From Mesorhizobium sp. CA14 (GTDB lineage: Bacteria > Pseudomonadota > Alphaproteobacteria > Rhizobiales > Rhizobiaceae), in assembly GCF_020165195.1 (NCBI RefSeq), contig NZ_JAIUHR010000012.1, positions 62,001 through 126,000 of the forward strand: 64,000 nt of DNA, written 5' to 3'. The notes beneath the pieces were generated by a model, which was not told the DNA's origin, searched no databases, and saw only the letters and a list, made by a program, of their open reading frames with translations. Both the position numbers and the translations under genes were made by a program. Positions 41,986 through 50,611 of this stretch are shown piece by piece. Every line of letters begins with the position of its first letter. Position 1 is the stretch's first letter.

Positions 41986-42168
41986 ATGGTTACGGCGAAG
42001 CTTCATGGCGTGGAACTCGTCAAGGGCCAGAAGTGGACGGTCCGCGTCACCGCCTACGGCACGACGCTCGTCTTCCCCTTCGAAGCCGAGCAGCATGCGC
42101 GCTCCTATGCCGACGGCCAGGCCTTCCGCCTCGGCGTCGACGTTGTGGAATTGAAGGATTGCGCCTGA
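41986..42168 (+). CDS. 60-residue protein, unknown function
   Basis: Strong GAGGAGGGTGAG before ATG. Sequence KLHGVELVKGQKWTVRVTAY, TTLVFPFEAEQHARSYADG and LGVDVVELKDCA suggests a compact alpha/beta fold. No signal or membrane part. Unknown family. Confidence 0.6.
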   Translation: MVTAKLHGVELVKGQKWTVRVTAYGTTLVFPFEAEQHARSYADGQAFRLGVDVVELKDCA

Positions 42169-42226
42169 GCGACCAAGCCGTCGACCACCAATGGTCTGAA
42201 GACCCGCACGCCCGTATATAAGCGGC

Positions 42227-42607
42227 ATGTCTATGCTCGATGCGGCAAAGCAGTGGGCGCGCAAGATCAAGCGCGATGTGGTGGCGCTCTGGATTGCCGC
42301 CCGTGATCCGCGCGTGCCCTGGTACGCAAAAGCGGCCGCAGGCGCCGTCGCGGCCTATGCGCTGAGCCCCATCGATCTAATTCCGGACTTCATCCCCATC
42401 ATCGGCTACCTGGACGACCTGTTGATCGTGCCTGTCGGCATCATGCTCGCGGTGAAGCTGGTTCCGGCCGATCTGATGCGGGAATTCCGCGAAGAAGCCA
42501 TGCGACGCGAGAAGCCGGTGAGCAAGGTCGGTCTCGCCTTCACGATCGCGCTCTGGGCGCTGGCGGCGCTGGGGCTCACCTGGTTGTTCTGGCCGAAGCC
42601 GGCCTAA
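42227..42607 (+). CDS. DUF1232 (YkvA) family membrane protein
   Basis: 126 residues. Hallmark YALSPIDLIPDFIPIIGYLD, then LLIVPVGIMLAVKLVP defines DUF1232; the N-terminal helix (DVVALWIAARDPRVPWYAK) precedes it and a final hydrophobic helix (VGLAFTIALWALAALGLTWL) anchors it. Function unknown; widespread in bacteria. Confidence 0.9.
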   Translation: MSMLDAAKQWARKIKRDVVALWIAARDPRVPWYAKAAAGAVAAYALSPIDLIPDFIPIIGYLDDLLIVPVGIMLAVKLVPADLMREFREEAMRREKPVSKVGLAFTIALWALAALGLTWLFWPKPA

Positions 42608-42755
42608 ATGCTTCGGCCCGCGTGGCCGCCCATGCCAGAGCATCTCACCCGGCAGGTGAATTAGCTATCACTTGTAATTCATGCAAATCAGGGCCATGCT
42701 CTCTAAGCTCCTGAAACGACAGGCGCAGGGGATGGGTTAACAAGGGTCAGGCGTA

Positions 42756-42914
42756 ATGGAGTTCGCAGTGTGCTACGATCACAGCGGGTTCGATCTGGTG
42801 CGGTCCGTCTTCCTCGATGCCACGGCATTCTTCGCGCTGATGGCGCCATGGGCGATCGCCCGGCTGGTCGAGATATCGCGCGAAGATGGCGCGGCCCGGC
42901 TGCAGGCTGCCTGA
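42756..42914 (+). CDS. possible 52-residue protein
   Basis: ATG 42756 to TGA 42912-42914: FAVCYDHSGFDLVRSVFLDA, then TAFFALMAPWAIARLVEISR. Mixed hydrophobic helix; only a weak GGTCAGG before the ATG. Kept as possible because codon use is coding-like. Confidence 0.35.
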   Translation: MEFAVCYDHSGFDLVRSVFLDATAFFALMAPWAIARLVEISREDGAARLQAA

Positions 42915-42934
42915 GCCCTAAAAGCCGCAAAGAT

Positions 42935-43156
42935 CTAGTCGTCGCGGACGACCTTTCGAATCGGCAGGTCGCCGAGCAACGCGGAACAATCGATCTCCTC
43001 CTGGAAGTGCGCCTGCGGATCTAGCACCAGCCACGAAGCGTGGGTGCGAAGGTCCTTCAGCTTGGCGTTCTTTTGCGCGCGCGCCAAGCGCTCGGCCTCG
43101 GCAACCGAGGCCTGAAAAGGCCTTTCGACCTTGTGATGATGAGAGACCCTCGACAT
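42935..43156 (-). CDS. small protein, unknown function
   Basis: 73 residues: AEAERLARAQKNAKLKDLRT, then ASWLVLDPQAHFQEEIDCSA and LPIRKVVRDD. A helical basic half and an aromatic/acidic half, cytosolic. No ribosome site stands out, but the frame has protein-like composition and I associate the LRTHASWLVLDP stretch with small rhizobial proteins. Confidence 0.45.
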   Translation of the reverse strand: MSRVSHHHKVERPFQASVAEAERLARAQKNAKLKDLRTHASWLVLDPQAHFQEEIDCSALLGDLPIRKVVRDD

Positions 43157-43535
43157 CGCGGCGGAAAACGCGCTTGCCCGCTTTTCGTTCCGTCGAACGA
43201 GGACGATCGGACGCCTGCCATCCCCGCGCGTCTCCTGTCGCCGTCTCTCGGGCGATATGGAACACGGGAGGACGCCGGATCGGCAGTTTGGGTAGCCCGG
43301 CTTGCCTTGGCGGCAAAGAGTACGGCTCTTTGACAGGCAAGCCGGGCTAAAGCGCCGACATTGGGTTTCCTTGGGGGAGCCGACGCAGGGTCAGAGTGTT
43401 CGTTTCCCATTGTGCCCGCAATTGTTGCTGAGGTCCTATGCGCCAGCGCAATGGTCCGACCGTGTGGCGCTGACGAATCGCCCATCGCCGGAGCGCTCCA
43501 CTGACACAATTCCGGAAGCTATGAAGGCGCCGGGC
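43157..43535. other. intergenic region without recognisable gene
   Basis: About 380 bases. Contains repeated short matches such as AAGCCGGGCT (around 43297 on minus and 43336 on plus), suggesting decayed repeat DNA. No supported gene. Confidence 0.3.
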
Positions 43536-43754
43536 TCAACCGCTCACATTTCCCTGGCAACGCTTTGCGTCCGAACGCGTGACGCGACCGACGTTTTGCA
43601 GCGCTCTCTTGACGAACAGCTCGGCGTGCCGCGCCCATTCCGCTTCCGCGACTTCGTTCTCGCGAACAGACTGCCTGAAAGCTTCCCGCAGCGCCTCGAG
43701 CTCAAAGATCGACAACGGCTGATTTCTTTTTTGCTTTTTTGTACCGGCGTCCAT
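43536..43754 (-). CDS. possible small helical protein
   Basis: 72 residues: KKQKRNQPLSIFELEALREA, then FRQSVRENEVAEAEWARHAE and LFVKRALQNVGRV. Strongly helical and charged, which is plausible for a small regulatory or structural protein. No clear ribosome site; kept at modest confidence. Confidence 0.4.
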   Translation of the reverse strand: MDAGTKKQKRNQPLSIFELEALREAFRQSVRENEVAEAEWARHAELFVKRALQNVGRVTRSDAKRCQGNVSG

Positions 43755-44304
43755 AACGCGTTGCCAAGAACCGCAAGGTTTTAACCCATTATGCGGCGGT
43801 TGTTCGACCCATCAACAGCTTGGCCCTGACTTCTTTTGGGGGCAAATCTTACCGCGACTCCAGCGGCTTATGTCGGGAGGAGCAGCCGGTAGGACGCGGG
43901 GCTACGAGCCGGGCCATTCAAGGGACCAGCCGCTATATGTTTTCATCCATAACGAACAGCTGGAAGACCGCGAACGGCTGGCGTCGGCTGCCCTGTAGCG
44001 CTGTATCCGCCGAAGCATAGGTCTTTTGGTGTGGACCTCGGGCCCGATTGGTGATTGTCTCGGCAATGCAGAGCCGCAAGAGATGATCCAAATCCAGGTG
44101 GCAACCGGCCCGCGTCTTCCCCGTCAACAGGAGTGGCGCGGGCTTTTGCCGTCGGGAAGCATGAGCAGTCTTGCCTGGCTGCGAATCGGAGGTGGTACGG
44201 GCCGGCAAACCGCCTCGCCATTAACCTTCCCCACGGGCACGGACCAAGGTCGGTGTCGCAATTGCCTCCCCTGGCCTATACTCTGGCGAACGGGTGGGTG
44301 AGCG
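43755..44304. other. 550-base region without supported gene
   Basis: Lower GC than its surroundings in places. No family-like protein in any frame. The promoter of the two-component operon should lie toward its right end; no hexamers can be called with confidence. It may hold degraded remnants. Confidence 0.35.
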
Positions 44305-44310
44305 GTGCCG

Positions 44311-45708
44311 ATGTTTGGGAGGTATTTAAAACGACCTGCACGAATCTGGAGCGGTCTGTCGCTGGCCTGGCAGTTCGTGATCGCGGGCGGCATCGGCCTT
44401 CTGGCCGTAATGCTCGTGGTCGGGCTGTGGGTGACATCGCAGATCCGTGACGGCGTCTTGCACAATTCCGCCGCCACCACCGCGCTCTACGTCGACAGCG
44501 TGATCGCGCCGCTGCTGCCGGACATGCGCAAAAGCCAGGAACTCGACGACACGGTCAAGCGGGCGCTGGACGAGACGCTCGGCCAGGGTGCGCTTGGGAA
44601 AAGGCTGGTGTCGTTCAAGCTGTGGCGGCGTGACGGCACAATCCTCTATTCAAAGGACGCAAGCCTGATCGGCAGGCAGATCAAGCCCAACGCCAACCTC
44701 ATCGCCGCTTTCGCCGGCAACGTCATGGTCAAATACAACAGGCTCGAGGATGAGGAAGACGACAGGGAGCGGTCGATGGGCGCTCCGCTGCTGGAAATCT
44801 ACAACCCGGTGCGCGAGCCCTGGTCCGGCGAGGTTGTGGCTGTCAGCGAATTCTACGAATTGTCCGGCGACTTCGAGGAATCGCTCCACTCGGCCCTGCT
44901 GTGGACATGGCTGGTGGTGGCGGGTGCCACGGCGGCGGCGCTGGCGCTGCTCTCCGGCATCGTTTTCCGCGGTAGCCGCACCATCGTCACCCAACAGGCG
45001 GCGCTCGAGGCCAAGGTTTCGGAATTGCAGGCGGCGCTGGCGCAGAATTCGTCGCTGCGCCAGCGCGTGCAGCGCGCCTCGCGCCGCGCCACCGCCATCA
45101 ATGAACGGTATCTGAGGCGCATCGGCGCCGACCTGCATGACGGGCCGGCGCAACTGGTGGCGCTCGCAGCGCTCAGGATGGACAGCCCGGTGCTGGTCGA
45201 TCCGACCACATCGAGCGCGCTGCGCGAGGCCGAGATCGCCGGCATCCACAAGACGCTCGGCGAAGCGATGCGCGAAATACGCGGCATCTGCAACGGGCTC
45301 GTGCTGCCGCAGATCGAGACGCAGGCCATCGCCGACATTTTGCGGCTCGCGGTGGCCGAGCATGAGCGGCGCACCAGCACCAAAGTGTTGCTAACCCTGC
45401 CCGAGCGCTTGCCGGAACTCGGCACCTCGGAAAAGATCAGCATCTATCGCTTCGTGCAGGAAGGCCTGAACAACGCCTTCCGGCACGGCAAGGGCAAGGG
45501 CCAGCAGGTCAGAACCACGACGAAAGGTGGCAAGCTCCTCGTCGAGGTTGTGGACGCCGGCCCCGGGTTCGACCCGGCCCGAAGCGAGGGCCTTGGGCTT
45601 GCGGGCCTGAGGGAGCGTATCGAAAGCATAGGCGGACAGTTCGAAACGCTGTCTGGCCCGGGAGGAACAAGACTGGTGATCACCCTGTCTGTCGAGGAGC
45701 AACCGTGA
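44311..45708 (+). CDS. sensor histidine kinase, NarL-type (HisKA_3)
   Basis: 465 residues. Membrane helix 1 at about 17-42 (WQFVIAGGIGLLAVMLVVGL), an extracytoplasmic domain of about 150 residues, helix 2 near 197-218, a coiled coil, then HisKA_3 with the phosphorylated His276 in GADLHDGPAQLV and a HATPase domain (NNAFRHGKGKG; VVDAGPGFDP; GLGLAGLRERIESIGG). ATG 44311 or GTG 44305. Its stop overlaps the response-regulator start. Signal unknown. Confidence 0.9.
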   Translation: MFGRYLKRPARIWSGLSLAWQFVIAGGIGLLAVMLVVGLWVTSQIRDGVLHNSAATTALYVDSVIAPLLPDMRKSQELDDTVKRALDETLGQGALGKRLVSFKLWRRDGTILYSKDASLIGRQIKPNANLIAAFAGNVMVKYNRLEDEEDDRERSMGAPLLEIYNPVREPWSGEVVAVSEFYELSGDFEESLHSALLWTWLVVAGATAAALALLSGIVFRGSRTIVTQQAALEAKVSELQAALAQNSSLRQRVQRASRRATAINERYLRRIGADLHDGPAQLVALAALRMDSPVLVDPTTSSALREAEIAGIHKTLGEAMREIRGICNGLVLPQIETQAIADILRLAVAEHERRTSTKVLLTLPERLPELGTSEKISIYRFVQEGLNNAFRHGKGKGQQVRTTTKGGKLLVEVVDAGPGFDPARSEGLGLAGLRERIESIGGQFETLSGPGGTRLVITLSVEEQP

Positions 45709-46361
45709 GCGCATCCATCCGCATCGCAATAGTCGACGACCATCCCCTGTTTCGCGAGGGCGTGGCGCGCAGCCTCGGCGAAATGGGGGGCTTCGAACTG
45801 GTGGGCGAAGGCGCCAGCGCCGAGGACGCCGAAAGGCTGGCGCGCGCCAGCACGCCCGATATCCTCCTGCTCGACATCAGCATGCCGGGCGGCGGCCTCA
45901 ACGCGCTCGCCGGCATCCTTGCAGCGGTGCCCGAGCAGAAGATCGTCATGCTCACCGTGTCGGAGACCAATGCCGACGTCGCTCAGGCACTGAAGGCCGG
46001 CGCACGCGGCTATGTGCTGAAAGGCGTCGGCTCCAAGGCGCTGGCCGAGATCCTGCGCGACGTCGCCAATGGCCAGAGCTACGTATCGCCGAGCCTCTCG
46101 GCCAGGCTGCTTTCCGATCTCCTGCAGCCCACAGGCGGCAAGCCCGATCCGCTGAGCCAACTCACCGGCCGCGAGGCCGAGATCCTGAAACTGGTCGCGG
46201 AGGGGCTGAGCAACAAGGAGGTCGCCGCCCGGCTGTCGCTGCAGGAGAAGACGGTCAAGCATCATATGACCAGGGTGCTCGCCAAGCTCAACGTGCGCAA
46301 TCGCACCGAGGCGGCGCTGCTGATGCATGAGGCGAGGGAAAGGCAGCAAGTTAGGCAATAG
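45705..46361 (+). CDS. LuxR/NarL-type response regulator
   Basis: 218 residues. Receiver with the acidic pair DDHP at 11-14 and phospho-acceptor Asp57 (LLLDISMPGG); LuxR helix-turn-helix in the last 70 residues (LTGREAEILKLVAEGLSNKE, VKHHMTRVLAKLNVRN). GTG 45705 overlaps the kinase stop. The neighbouring Gly/Asn-rich protein genes, with a shared upstream element, are candidate targets. Confidence 0.92.
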   Translation: MSASIRIAIVDDHPLFREGVARSLGEMGGFELVGEGASAEDAERLARASTPDILLLDISMPGGGLNALAGILAAVPEQKIVMLTVSETNADVAQALKAGARGYVLKGVGSKALAEILRDVANGQSYVSPSLSARLLSDLLQPTGGKPDPLSQLTGREAEILKLVAEGLSNKEVAARLSLQEKTVKHHMTRVLAKLNVRNRTEAALLMHEARERQQVRQ

Positions 46362-46385
46362 GCCAAGCAGTGGCAAAGATGACAT

Positions 46386-46417
<32 letters not shown>

Positions 46418-46423
46418 AAGGCA

Positions 46424-46452
46424 GTCACCCCCGCCTCCATGGACGGGGTGAC
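46424..46452. terminator. hairpin between convergent genes
   Basis: GTCACCCC (46424-46431) with GGGGTGAC (46445-46452), perfect 8-bp stem between the response regulator and the convergent Gly/Asn-rich gene; no marked T-run. Confidence 0.4.
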
Positions 46453-46491
46453 ATGCAGGGTGCGGGAGAAGGGATAGCTCTTCCAGAACCT

Positions 46492-47019
46492 TCACAGGTT
46501 CAGCAGGCGCGATAGGTCCTCCTCCGTCGCCTGCCGTTCGATGATGGTGCGGCCTTGCGCGTCCGTCATCTCGAAACGGCCGTTCTGGATTTGCTCCTTC
46601 ATGCCGTTGCGATGAATGACAGTAACCTTATTGCCGTCGATCGAGAGCGTGTCGCCCGTTGCGGCGTTGGTGTAGCTGTTCTTGCCGCCGGGATTGGTAT
46701 TGCCTTTGCCGCTGTTGTTGCCCGGCCCGGCATTGGGGTTGGCGCCACCAGCATTGCTGTTGCCGTTGTCACCCTGGCCATTGCTGTTGCCGTCGTTGCC
46801 GCCATTGCCGGAATTCGAGCCGCCGGCGGAACCCGAATTGCCGCCACTGCCATTGCCGCCGTTCCCGCCTCCATTGCCATTGCCGTTGCCGGCATAGGCT
46901 GCGGATACGAGCTTGGTCATGTAGCCCGGCTTCACCAGACAGGGGGCGACGACAATCGCCAGCGCGACAACGACGCGCAGCACAAGGTAGGCTGGCCTTT
47001 TGCAGGCGGGTTGGTGCAT
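46492..47019 (-). CDS. Gly/Asn-rich secreted protein with conserved C-terminal domain, copy 1
   Basis: 175 residues in three parts. A membrane or signal segment ends near AAYAG (residues 1-43). About 70 residues of Gly/Asn/Ser repeats follow (GNGNGNGGGNGGNGSGG). A C-terminal domain of about 50 residues closes it (KVTVIHRNGMKEQIQNGRFE, MTDAQGRTIIERQAT). No known family for the C-terminal domain. A paralogue starts 1 kb upstream. Likely secreted or surface-exposed; the low-complexity part resembles adhesive or amyloid-type spacers. Confidence 0.78.
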   Translation of the reverse strand: MHQPACKRPAYLVLRVVVALAIVVAPCLVKPGYMTKLVSAAYAGNGNGNGGGNGGNGSGGNSGSAGGSNSGNGGNDGNSNGQGDNGNSNAGGANPNAGPGNNSGKGNTNPGGKNSYTNAATGDTLSIDGNKVTVIHRNGMKEQIQNGRFEMTDAQGRTIIERQATEEDLSRLLNL

Positions 47020-47130
47020 TCCGTCCTTTCCTGCGGGTCCGTCTCGGCATGGCCGAAGTTCCGCTCACGGGACAGGCGCGACGGAACAGTGTCTTGACCC
47101 TGCAAGAATCACATTCCGGCGGTCCGACGA

Positions 47131-47166
47131 AAGTGGCCCACGACCCATGCCCTGGCCAATCGGACC
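47131..47166 (-). promoter_or_regulatory. shared upstream element of Gly/Asn-rich gene 1
   Basis: AAGTGGCCCACGACCC on the plus strand, followed by CCA-TCGGACC; 29 of 36 positions match the element at 48096-48131. Lies 112 bases before the start codon of copy 1, a distance close to that of copy 2 (95). Confidence 0.6.
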
Positions 47167-47220
47167 ATTTCCGCCAGCATGACTGACCAATGTCGCAAGC
47201 GGCGGACATTGCCGAACTTG

Positions 47221-47252
47221 AAAAAATTACCCCCGCACGGAGGCGGGGGTAA
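47221..47252 (-). terminator. terminator of Gly/Asn-rich gene 2
   Basis: TTACCCCCGC (47227-47236) pairs with GCGGGGGTAA (47243-47252); AAAAAA at the left becomes the U-run for minus-strand transcripts. Confidence 0.8.
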
Positions 47253-47389
47253 GGTGAGTAGCCAAGTTCTACCGCAAGACGATCAGGACCGCAGAGACGA
47301 AGCAAAAGGTGGCAACCTGGTTTTGCAGCGCTGACCTTCGGTCCCTTAAGATCTAATCCCGATAAAACCTCGCTCTCACAAACTCTGTC

Positions 47390-48001
47390 TCACAAACTCT
47401 TCAGGCGATTGAGATCGGCCATGGTGGCCTTGCGGTCGACGATGGTGCGTCCGTATTTGTCTTCCATCCTGAACCGGCCGTTCTCGATCTTCTCCTTCAT
47501 TCCGTTGCGGTGCGTGACCTCGATTTTGGTGCGGGTGGCCTCAACCTTGTCGCCCGTCAGGGCGTTCACATGATCGGCGACATCGGCGGTGCTTGCCGCG
47601 CCGGCGCTGCTGCTCTTGCCGCTGTTGCCGTTGTCGCTGTTCCCGTTTCCGTTGTTTCCGCTGTTGCCGTTCCCGTCGTTGCCGCCGCTGCTATTACCGT
47701 TTCCGCTGTTGCCGCCATTGCCGGAATTCGAGTCGCCAGCCGAACCGGAGTTGGAGCCGCCGGCCGAGCCGGAATTGCCGCCATTCCCGTTGCCGTTGCT
47801 CCCGCCTCCGTTCCCGCTATTGCCGCCCCCACTACCGCTACCACCACCCTTGCCGCCGTTTCCGCCGCCACCGCCGCCTTTGCCGGCATAGGCTTTGGTC
47901 ACGACCAAACCATCGACGGAGAGACTGAAAGGCGCGACAACCAGCGCCACCGCAGTCAGCGCTTGCAAGACCAGCCTGCAGACCCTGCGCGATCCGCGCA
48001 T
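47390..48001 (-). CDS. Gly/Asn-rich secreted protein with conserved C-terminal domain, copy 2
   Basis: 203 residues. Signal segment (CRLVLQALTAVALVVAPFSL) with a cut near KAYAGKG; about 110 residues of Gly/Asn/Ser repeat with the recurring unit GGNSGSAGGSNSG; a C-terminal domain (KIEVTHRNGMKEKIENGRFR, MEDKYGRTIVDRKATMADL) closely matching copy 1. GGGGAGAG precedes ATG 48001. The repeat is longer than in copy 1, as expected for slippage-prone DNA. Confidence 0.78.
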   Translation of the reverse strand: MRGSRRVCRLVLQALTAVALVVAPFSLSVDGLVVTKAYAGKGGGGGGNGGKGGGSGSGGGNSGNGGGSNGNGNGGNSGSAGGSNSGSAGDSNSGNGGNSGNGNSSGGNDGNGNSGNNGNGNSDNGNSGKSSSAGAASTADVADHVNALTGDKVEATRTKIEVTHRNGMKEKIENGRFRMEDKYGRTIVDRKATMADLNRLKSL

Positions 48002-48095
48002 TCCGCTCTCCCCATGCCAGCCCTTCAGCCCGTCGGCCGAGCTACCCCACCGGCAATGTCGCAGCATAAGCATCCCCAATCAGCAGGCCATAAGG

Positions 48096-48131
48096 AAGTG
48101 GCCCACGACCCTTGTCTTGTCCACTCGGACC
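48096..48131 (-). promoter_or_regulatory. shared upstream element of Gly/Asn-rich gene 2
   Basis: AAGTGGCCCACGACCC followed by CCA-TCGGACC, matching the element upstream of copy 1. Candidate binding site for a common activator, perhaps the adjacent LuxR-type regulator. Confidence 0.6.
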
Positions 48132-48267
48132 TAATGCGTTTTGCCGTAGGACCTAAGTCTTATTTCAACCACCGGATGTGGGTCGGGCACTATCGTCGTG
48201 GGATCAATTTTCCAGGCCGAGCAAGCCGCAACGAGATTCGCGCTCGCGGCATGTTCGCAAGACGCGC

Positions 48268-49167
48268 TCAGGCCGGCAATGGCACCGGCCGCCGCGCTGC
48301 AACCGCCGTGCCGAAGGCGGCAGCAATGACGGCGGCGACGCCCGCACATTGCAAAAAATTGAGCTTCTCATGCAAAAACAGGAAGCCGGTCAGCGCGCCG
48401 CCAGCCGGCTCCAGGCAGACCAGCATGCCGTAGACTTTGGCAGGCATGCGGGCCAGCACCAGCATTTCCAGATAGAAGGGCAGCGCGCTGGAGAACAGGC
48501 CGACCACCGCCGCGCCCGCCATGATGTGCGGCTCGGTGAGGTAGGGCTGCGCGGCGCTGAAGCCGAAAGGCAGCGCCAGCATTGCGGCGATCGCCATGCC
48601 ATAGGCGGAGGTGCGCACACCGAGCTCGGCGCCGGCCTTCTGGGCGAAGATGATGTAAAGCCCCCAGCAGGCGCCCGCCGCGAGCGCCAGCGCCACGCCC
48701 AGCGGATCGAGCCCGCGACTGATACCGGCAAAGGGCGACAGCAGCACGATGCCGACGATAGCCAGCACCACCCAGACAAGGTCAAGCAGTCGCCTGGAGC
48801 CGAGCGTGGCGACAAACAGCGGCCCGGTAAATTCGAGCGCCACGCAGATGCCGAGCGGAATGCGCTGGAGCGCGGCATAGAACAGCATGTTCATGGCGCA
48901 GACGGTGATGCCATAGGCGGCAAGCCAAGGCAGGTTTTTCCGCGAGGGCAGTACCTTCCAGGGCCTCAGCACCACCGCCAGCATTAGCGCGCCGATGGCG
49001 AGCCTGAGCATTGTCGTGCCTTCCGGCCCCAGAACCGGGAACAGGCCCTTGGCAAAGGCAGCGCCCACCTGCACCGACAGAATTGCGCCAAGCAGGCCAA
49101 GCACGGGCATGGCGCCGACGTGGCTCTCTTGGTTAGCGGCCTGTCCTGTGGTCAATCCTGGCTCCAT
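48268..49167 (-). CDS. EamA/RhtA-type inner-membrane exporter
   Basis: 299 residues, ten membrane helices in two EamA halves (VGAAFAKGLFPVLGPEGTTM; ACWGLYIIFAQKAGAELGVR). It resembles RhtA, a threonine/homoserine exporter, including LGICVALEFTGPLFVATLGS and MLVCLEPAGGALTGFLFLHE. ATG 49167. Substrate inferred from similarity only. Confidence 0.87.
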   Translation of the reverse strand: MEPGLTTGQAANQESHVGAMPVLGLLGAILSVQVGAAFAKGLFPVLGPEGTTMLRLAIGALMLAVVLRPWKVLPSRKNLPWLAAYGITVCAMNMLFYAALQRIPLGICVALEFTGPLFVATLGSRRLLDLVWVVLAIVGIVLLSPFAGISRGLDPLGVALALAAGACWGLYIIFAQKAGAELGVRTSAYGMAIAAMLALPFGFSAAQPYLTEPHIMAGAAVVGLFSSALPFYLEMLVLARMPAKVYGMLVCLEPAGGALTGFLFLHEKLNFLQCAGVAAVIAAAFGTAVAARRPVPLPA

Positions 49168-49362
49168 CCCCTGGTTCGGGAATGGAGATAGGGCGCGCCG
49201 GTTGCGATGTCGTGAGGCAGCGGGCGGGGATGGGTAGGACAAGATCAAGTGGGTGGAACGTCCGAAAGGCCGGCGGGACAGCATCCCCTCGGCCCTACCG
49301 GACAGAGGGGGTGCTGGAACGAGGCCTTGCCAGATGCACACCCGGCGCCTTCCCGAAATGCC

Positions 49363-49635
49363 TCACCCCGCCATGGCAAGCGGAGCGGCGCTCTTGTTGG
49401 GGATCTGGATGTCGATCTCCAGCGTCGACATTGTCGCGCCGCGATCCATCGAGACCTGAAGGTAGTCCTGGTCGATCTGCACGTGCTTGGCGATGACCGC
49501 CATGATCTCCTCGCGCAGAATGGAGACGAGATCCGGCTGGCCGCGGCTCTGGCGCTCATAGGCGAGCAGCAGCTGCAGCCGCTCGCGCGCTACCGGCGCG
49601 CTGGTGCGCCGTTTGAAGAGATCGAGGATGCTCAT
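49363..49635 (-). CDS. minE: cell division topological specificity factor MinE
   Basis: 90 residues: [10 protein letters not shown] start with membrane-targeting helix, [16 protein letters not shown] (anti-MinCD helix), [20 protein letters not shown] and the dimer strand. Overlaps the minD stop by four bases. Stimulates MinD ATPase to restrict division to midcell. Confidence 0.95.
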   Translation of the reverse strand: MSILDLFKRRTSAPVARERLQLLLAYERQSRGQPDLVSILREEIMAVIAKHVQIDQDYLQVSMDRGATMSTLEIDIQIPNKSAAPLAMAG

Positions 49636-50447
49636 GCGGCCCTCCTTCCGAGAAGCCGGTCGAGGAAGCCTTTGCGTTCGAAGGGGACGACCACCGGCAG
49701 GTCCTCGCCTTCCAGGCGTCTTGCCGCTTCGAGGTAAGCTTTTGCGGCACCATTGAGCGGTTCCGAGAGCGTGACGGGCGAGCCAAGGTTCGAGGCCCGC
49801 AGCACATCCTGGCTTTCCGGGATGATGCCCAAGAGCGGCGTCGACAGGATCTCCAGCACGTCGTCGATCGACAGCATCTCGCCGCGCGCGGCGCGCGCCG
49901 CGTCGTAGCGGGTGACCAGCACGTGTTTCTGGACCAGCTCGCCCTGCTCCGCCTTCATGGTGCGGGCGTCGAGCAGGCCGATGATGCGGTCGGAGTCGCG
50001 CACCGACGACACTTCCGGGTTGGTGACGATGACCGCCTCGTCGGCGAAGCGCATGGCAAGCTGGGCGCCGCGCTCGATGCCGGCCGGGCTGTCGCAGAAG
50101 ACATAGTCGAACACCGAACGCAGCCGCGCGATGACTTCGGCCACGCCCTCTTCGGTCAGTGCATCCTTGTCGCGGGTCTGCGAGGCGGGCAGCAGGTAAA
50201 GCGTCTCCAGCCGCTTGTCGCGGATCAGCGCCTGCGACAGCTTCGCCGAACCCTGGATGACGTTGACGAGGTCGAACACCACGCGACGCTCGGCGCCCAT
50301 GATGAGGTCGAGGTTCCTGAGGCCCACGTCGAAATCGACCAGAGCCACCTTCTTGCCGGTCTTGGCCACGGCGGCGCCGAGCGCGGCCGTCGAGGTTGTC
50401 TTGCCGACACCCCCCTTGCCCGAAGTGACCACGACTACCTTGCCCAT
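49632..50447 (-). CDS. minD: septum site-determining ATPase MinD
   Basis: 271 residues, deviant Walker [16 protein letters not shown], Switch [28 protein letters not shown] and a C-terminal amphipathic helix ([14 protein letters not shown]). ATG 50447 follows GGAGG by about 8 bases; the upstream ATG 50462 overlaps that site. Partner of MinC and MinE. Confidence 0.96.
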   Translation of the reverse strand: MGKVVVVTSGKGGVGKTTSTAALGAAVAKTGKKVALVDFDVGLRNLDLIMGAERRVVFDLVNVIQGSAKLSQALIRDKRLETLYLLPASQTRDKDALTEEGVAEVIARLRSVFDYVFCDSPAGIERGAQLAMRFADEAVIVTNPEVSSVRDSDRIIGLLDARTMKAEQGELVQKHVLVTRYDAARAARGEMLSIDDVLEILSTPLLGIIPESQDVLRASNLGSPVTLSEPLNGAAKAYLEAARRLEGEDLPVVVPFERKGFLDRLLGRRAA

Positions 50448-50516
50448 ATATCCAGCCTCCATTGGCGGTTTTTATTCTCTGGCCGTGCCGGGCACGGCGG
50501 ACTCGTTCATTTCTTG

Positions 50517-50565
50517 GTGCATGTCGTTCTCCCAAAACCGCTGGGCACTTTTGGGCGACATGCAC
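50517..50565. repeat. palindromic intergenic repeat between minC and minD
   Basis: Arms GTGCATGTCG (50517-50526) and CGACATGCAC (50556-50565), inner stem CCCAAAA / TTTTGGG, centre CCGCTGGGCAC. The core AAAACCGCTNNGCACTTTT equals that of the repeats at 34119 and 34177, with different but complementary arms. Confidence 0.75.
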
Positions 50566-50611
50566 TCATAACTCTGGCACGCGAAACCGGTCCGAAGCTT
50601 GCGTTGCCGGA

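Larger units (their letters stand above)
47020..47389. other. intergenic region between the Gly/Asn-rich paralogues
   Basis: Holds the shared upstream element (47131-47166) and promoter region of copy 1, and the terminator of copy 2 (47221-47252). An additional imperfect dyad TGTCGCAAGCGGCGGACA lies at about 47191-47208. No gene. Confidence 0.6.

Noticed and set aside
43755..44304. open frames of 90-130 codons before the histidine kinase
   Set aside because: Several mutually overlapping frames on both strands, none with protein-like composition or ribosome sites.
46700..46900. long plus-strand frames rich in Cys/Arg or Pro/Leu opposite the Gly/Asn repeats
   Set aside because: They are complements of the GGN repeat codons and carry no signal or ribosome site of their own.
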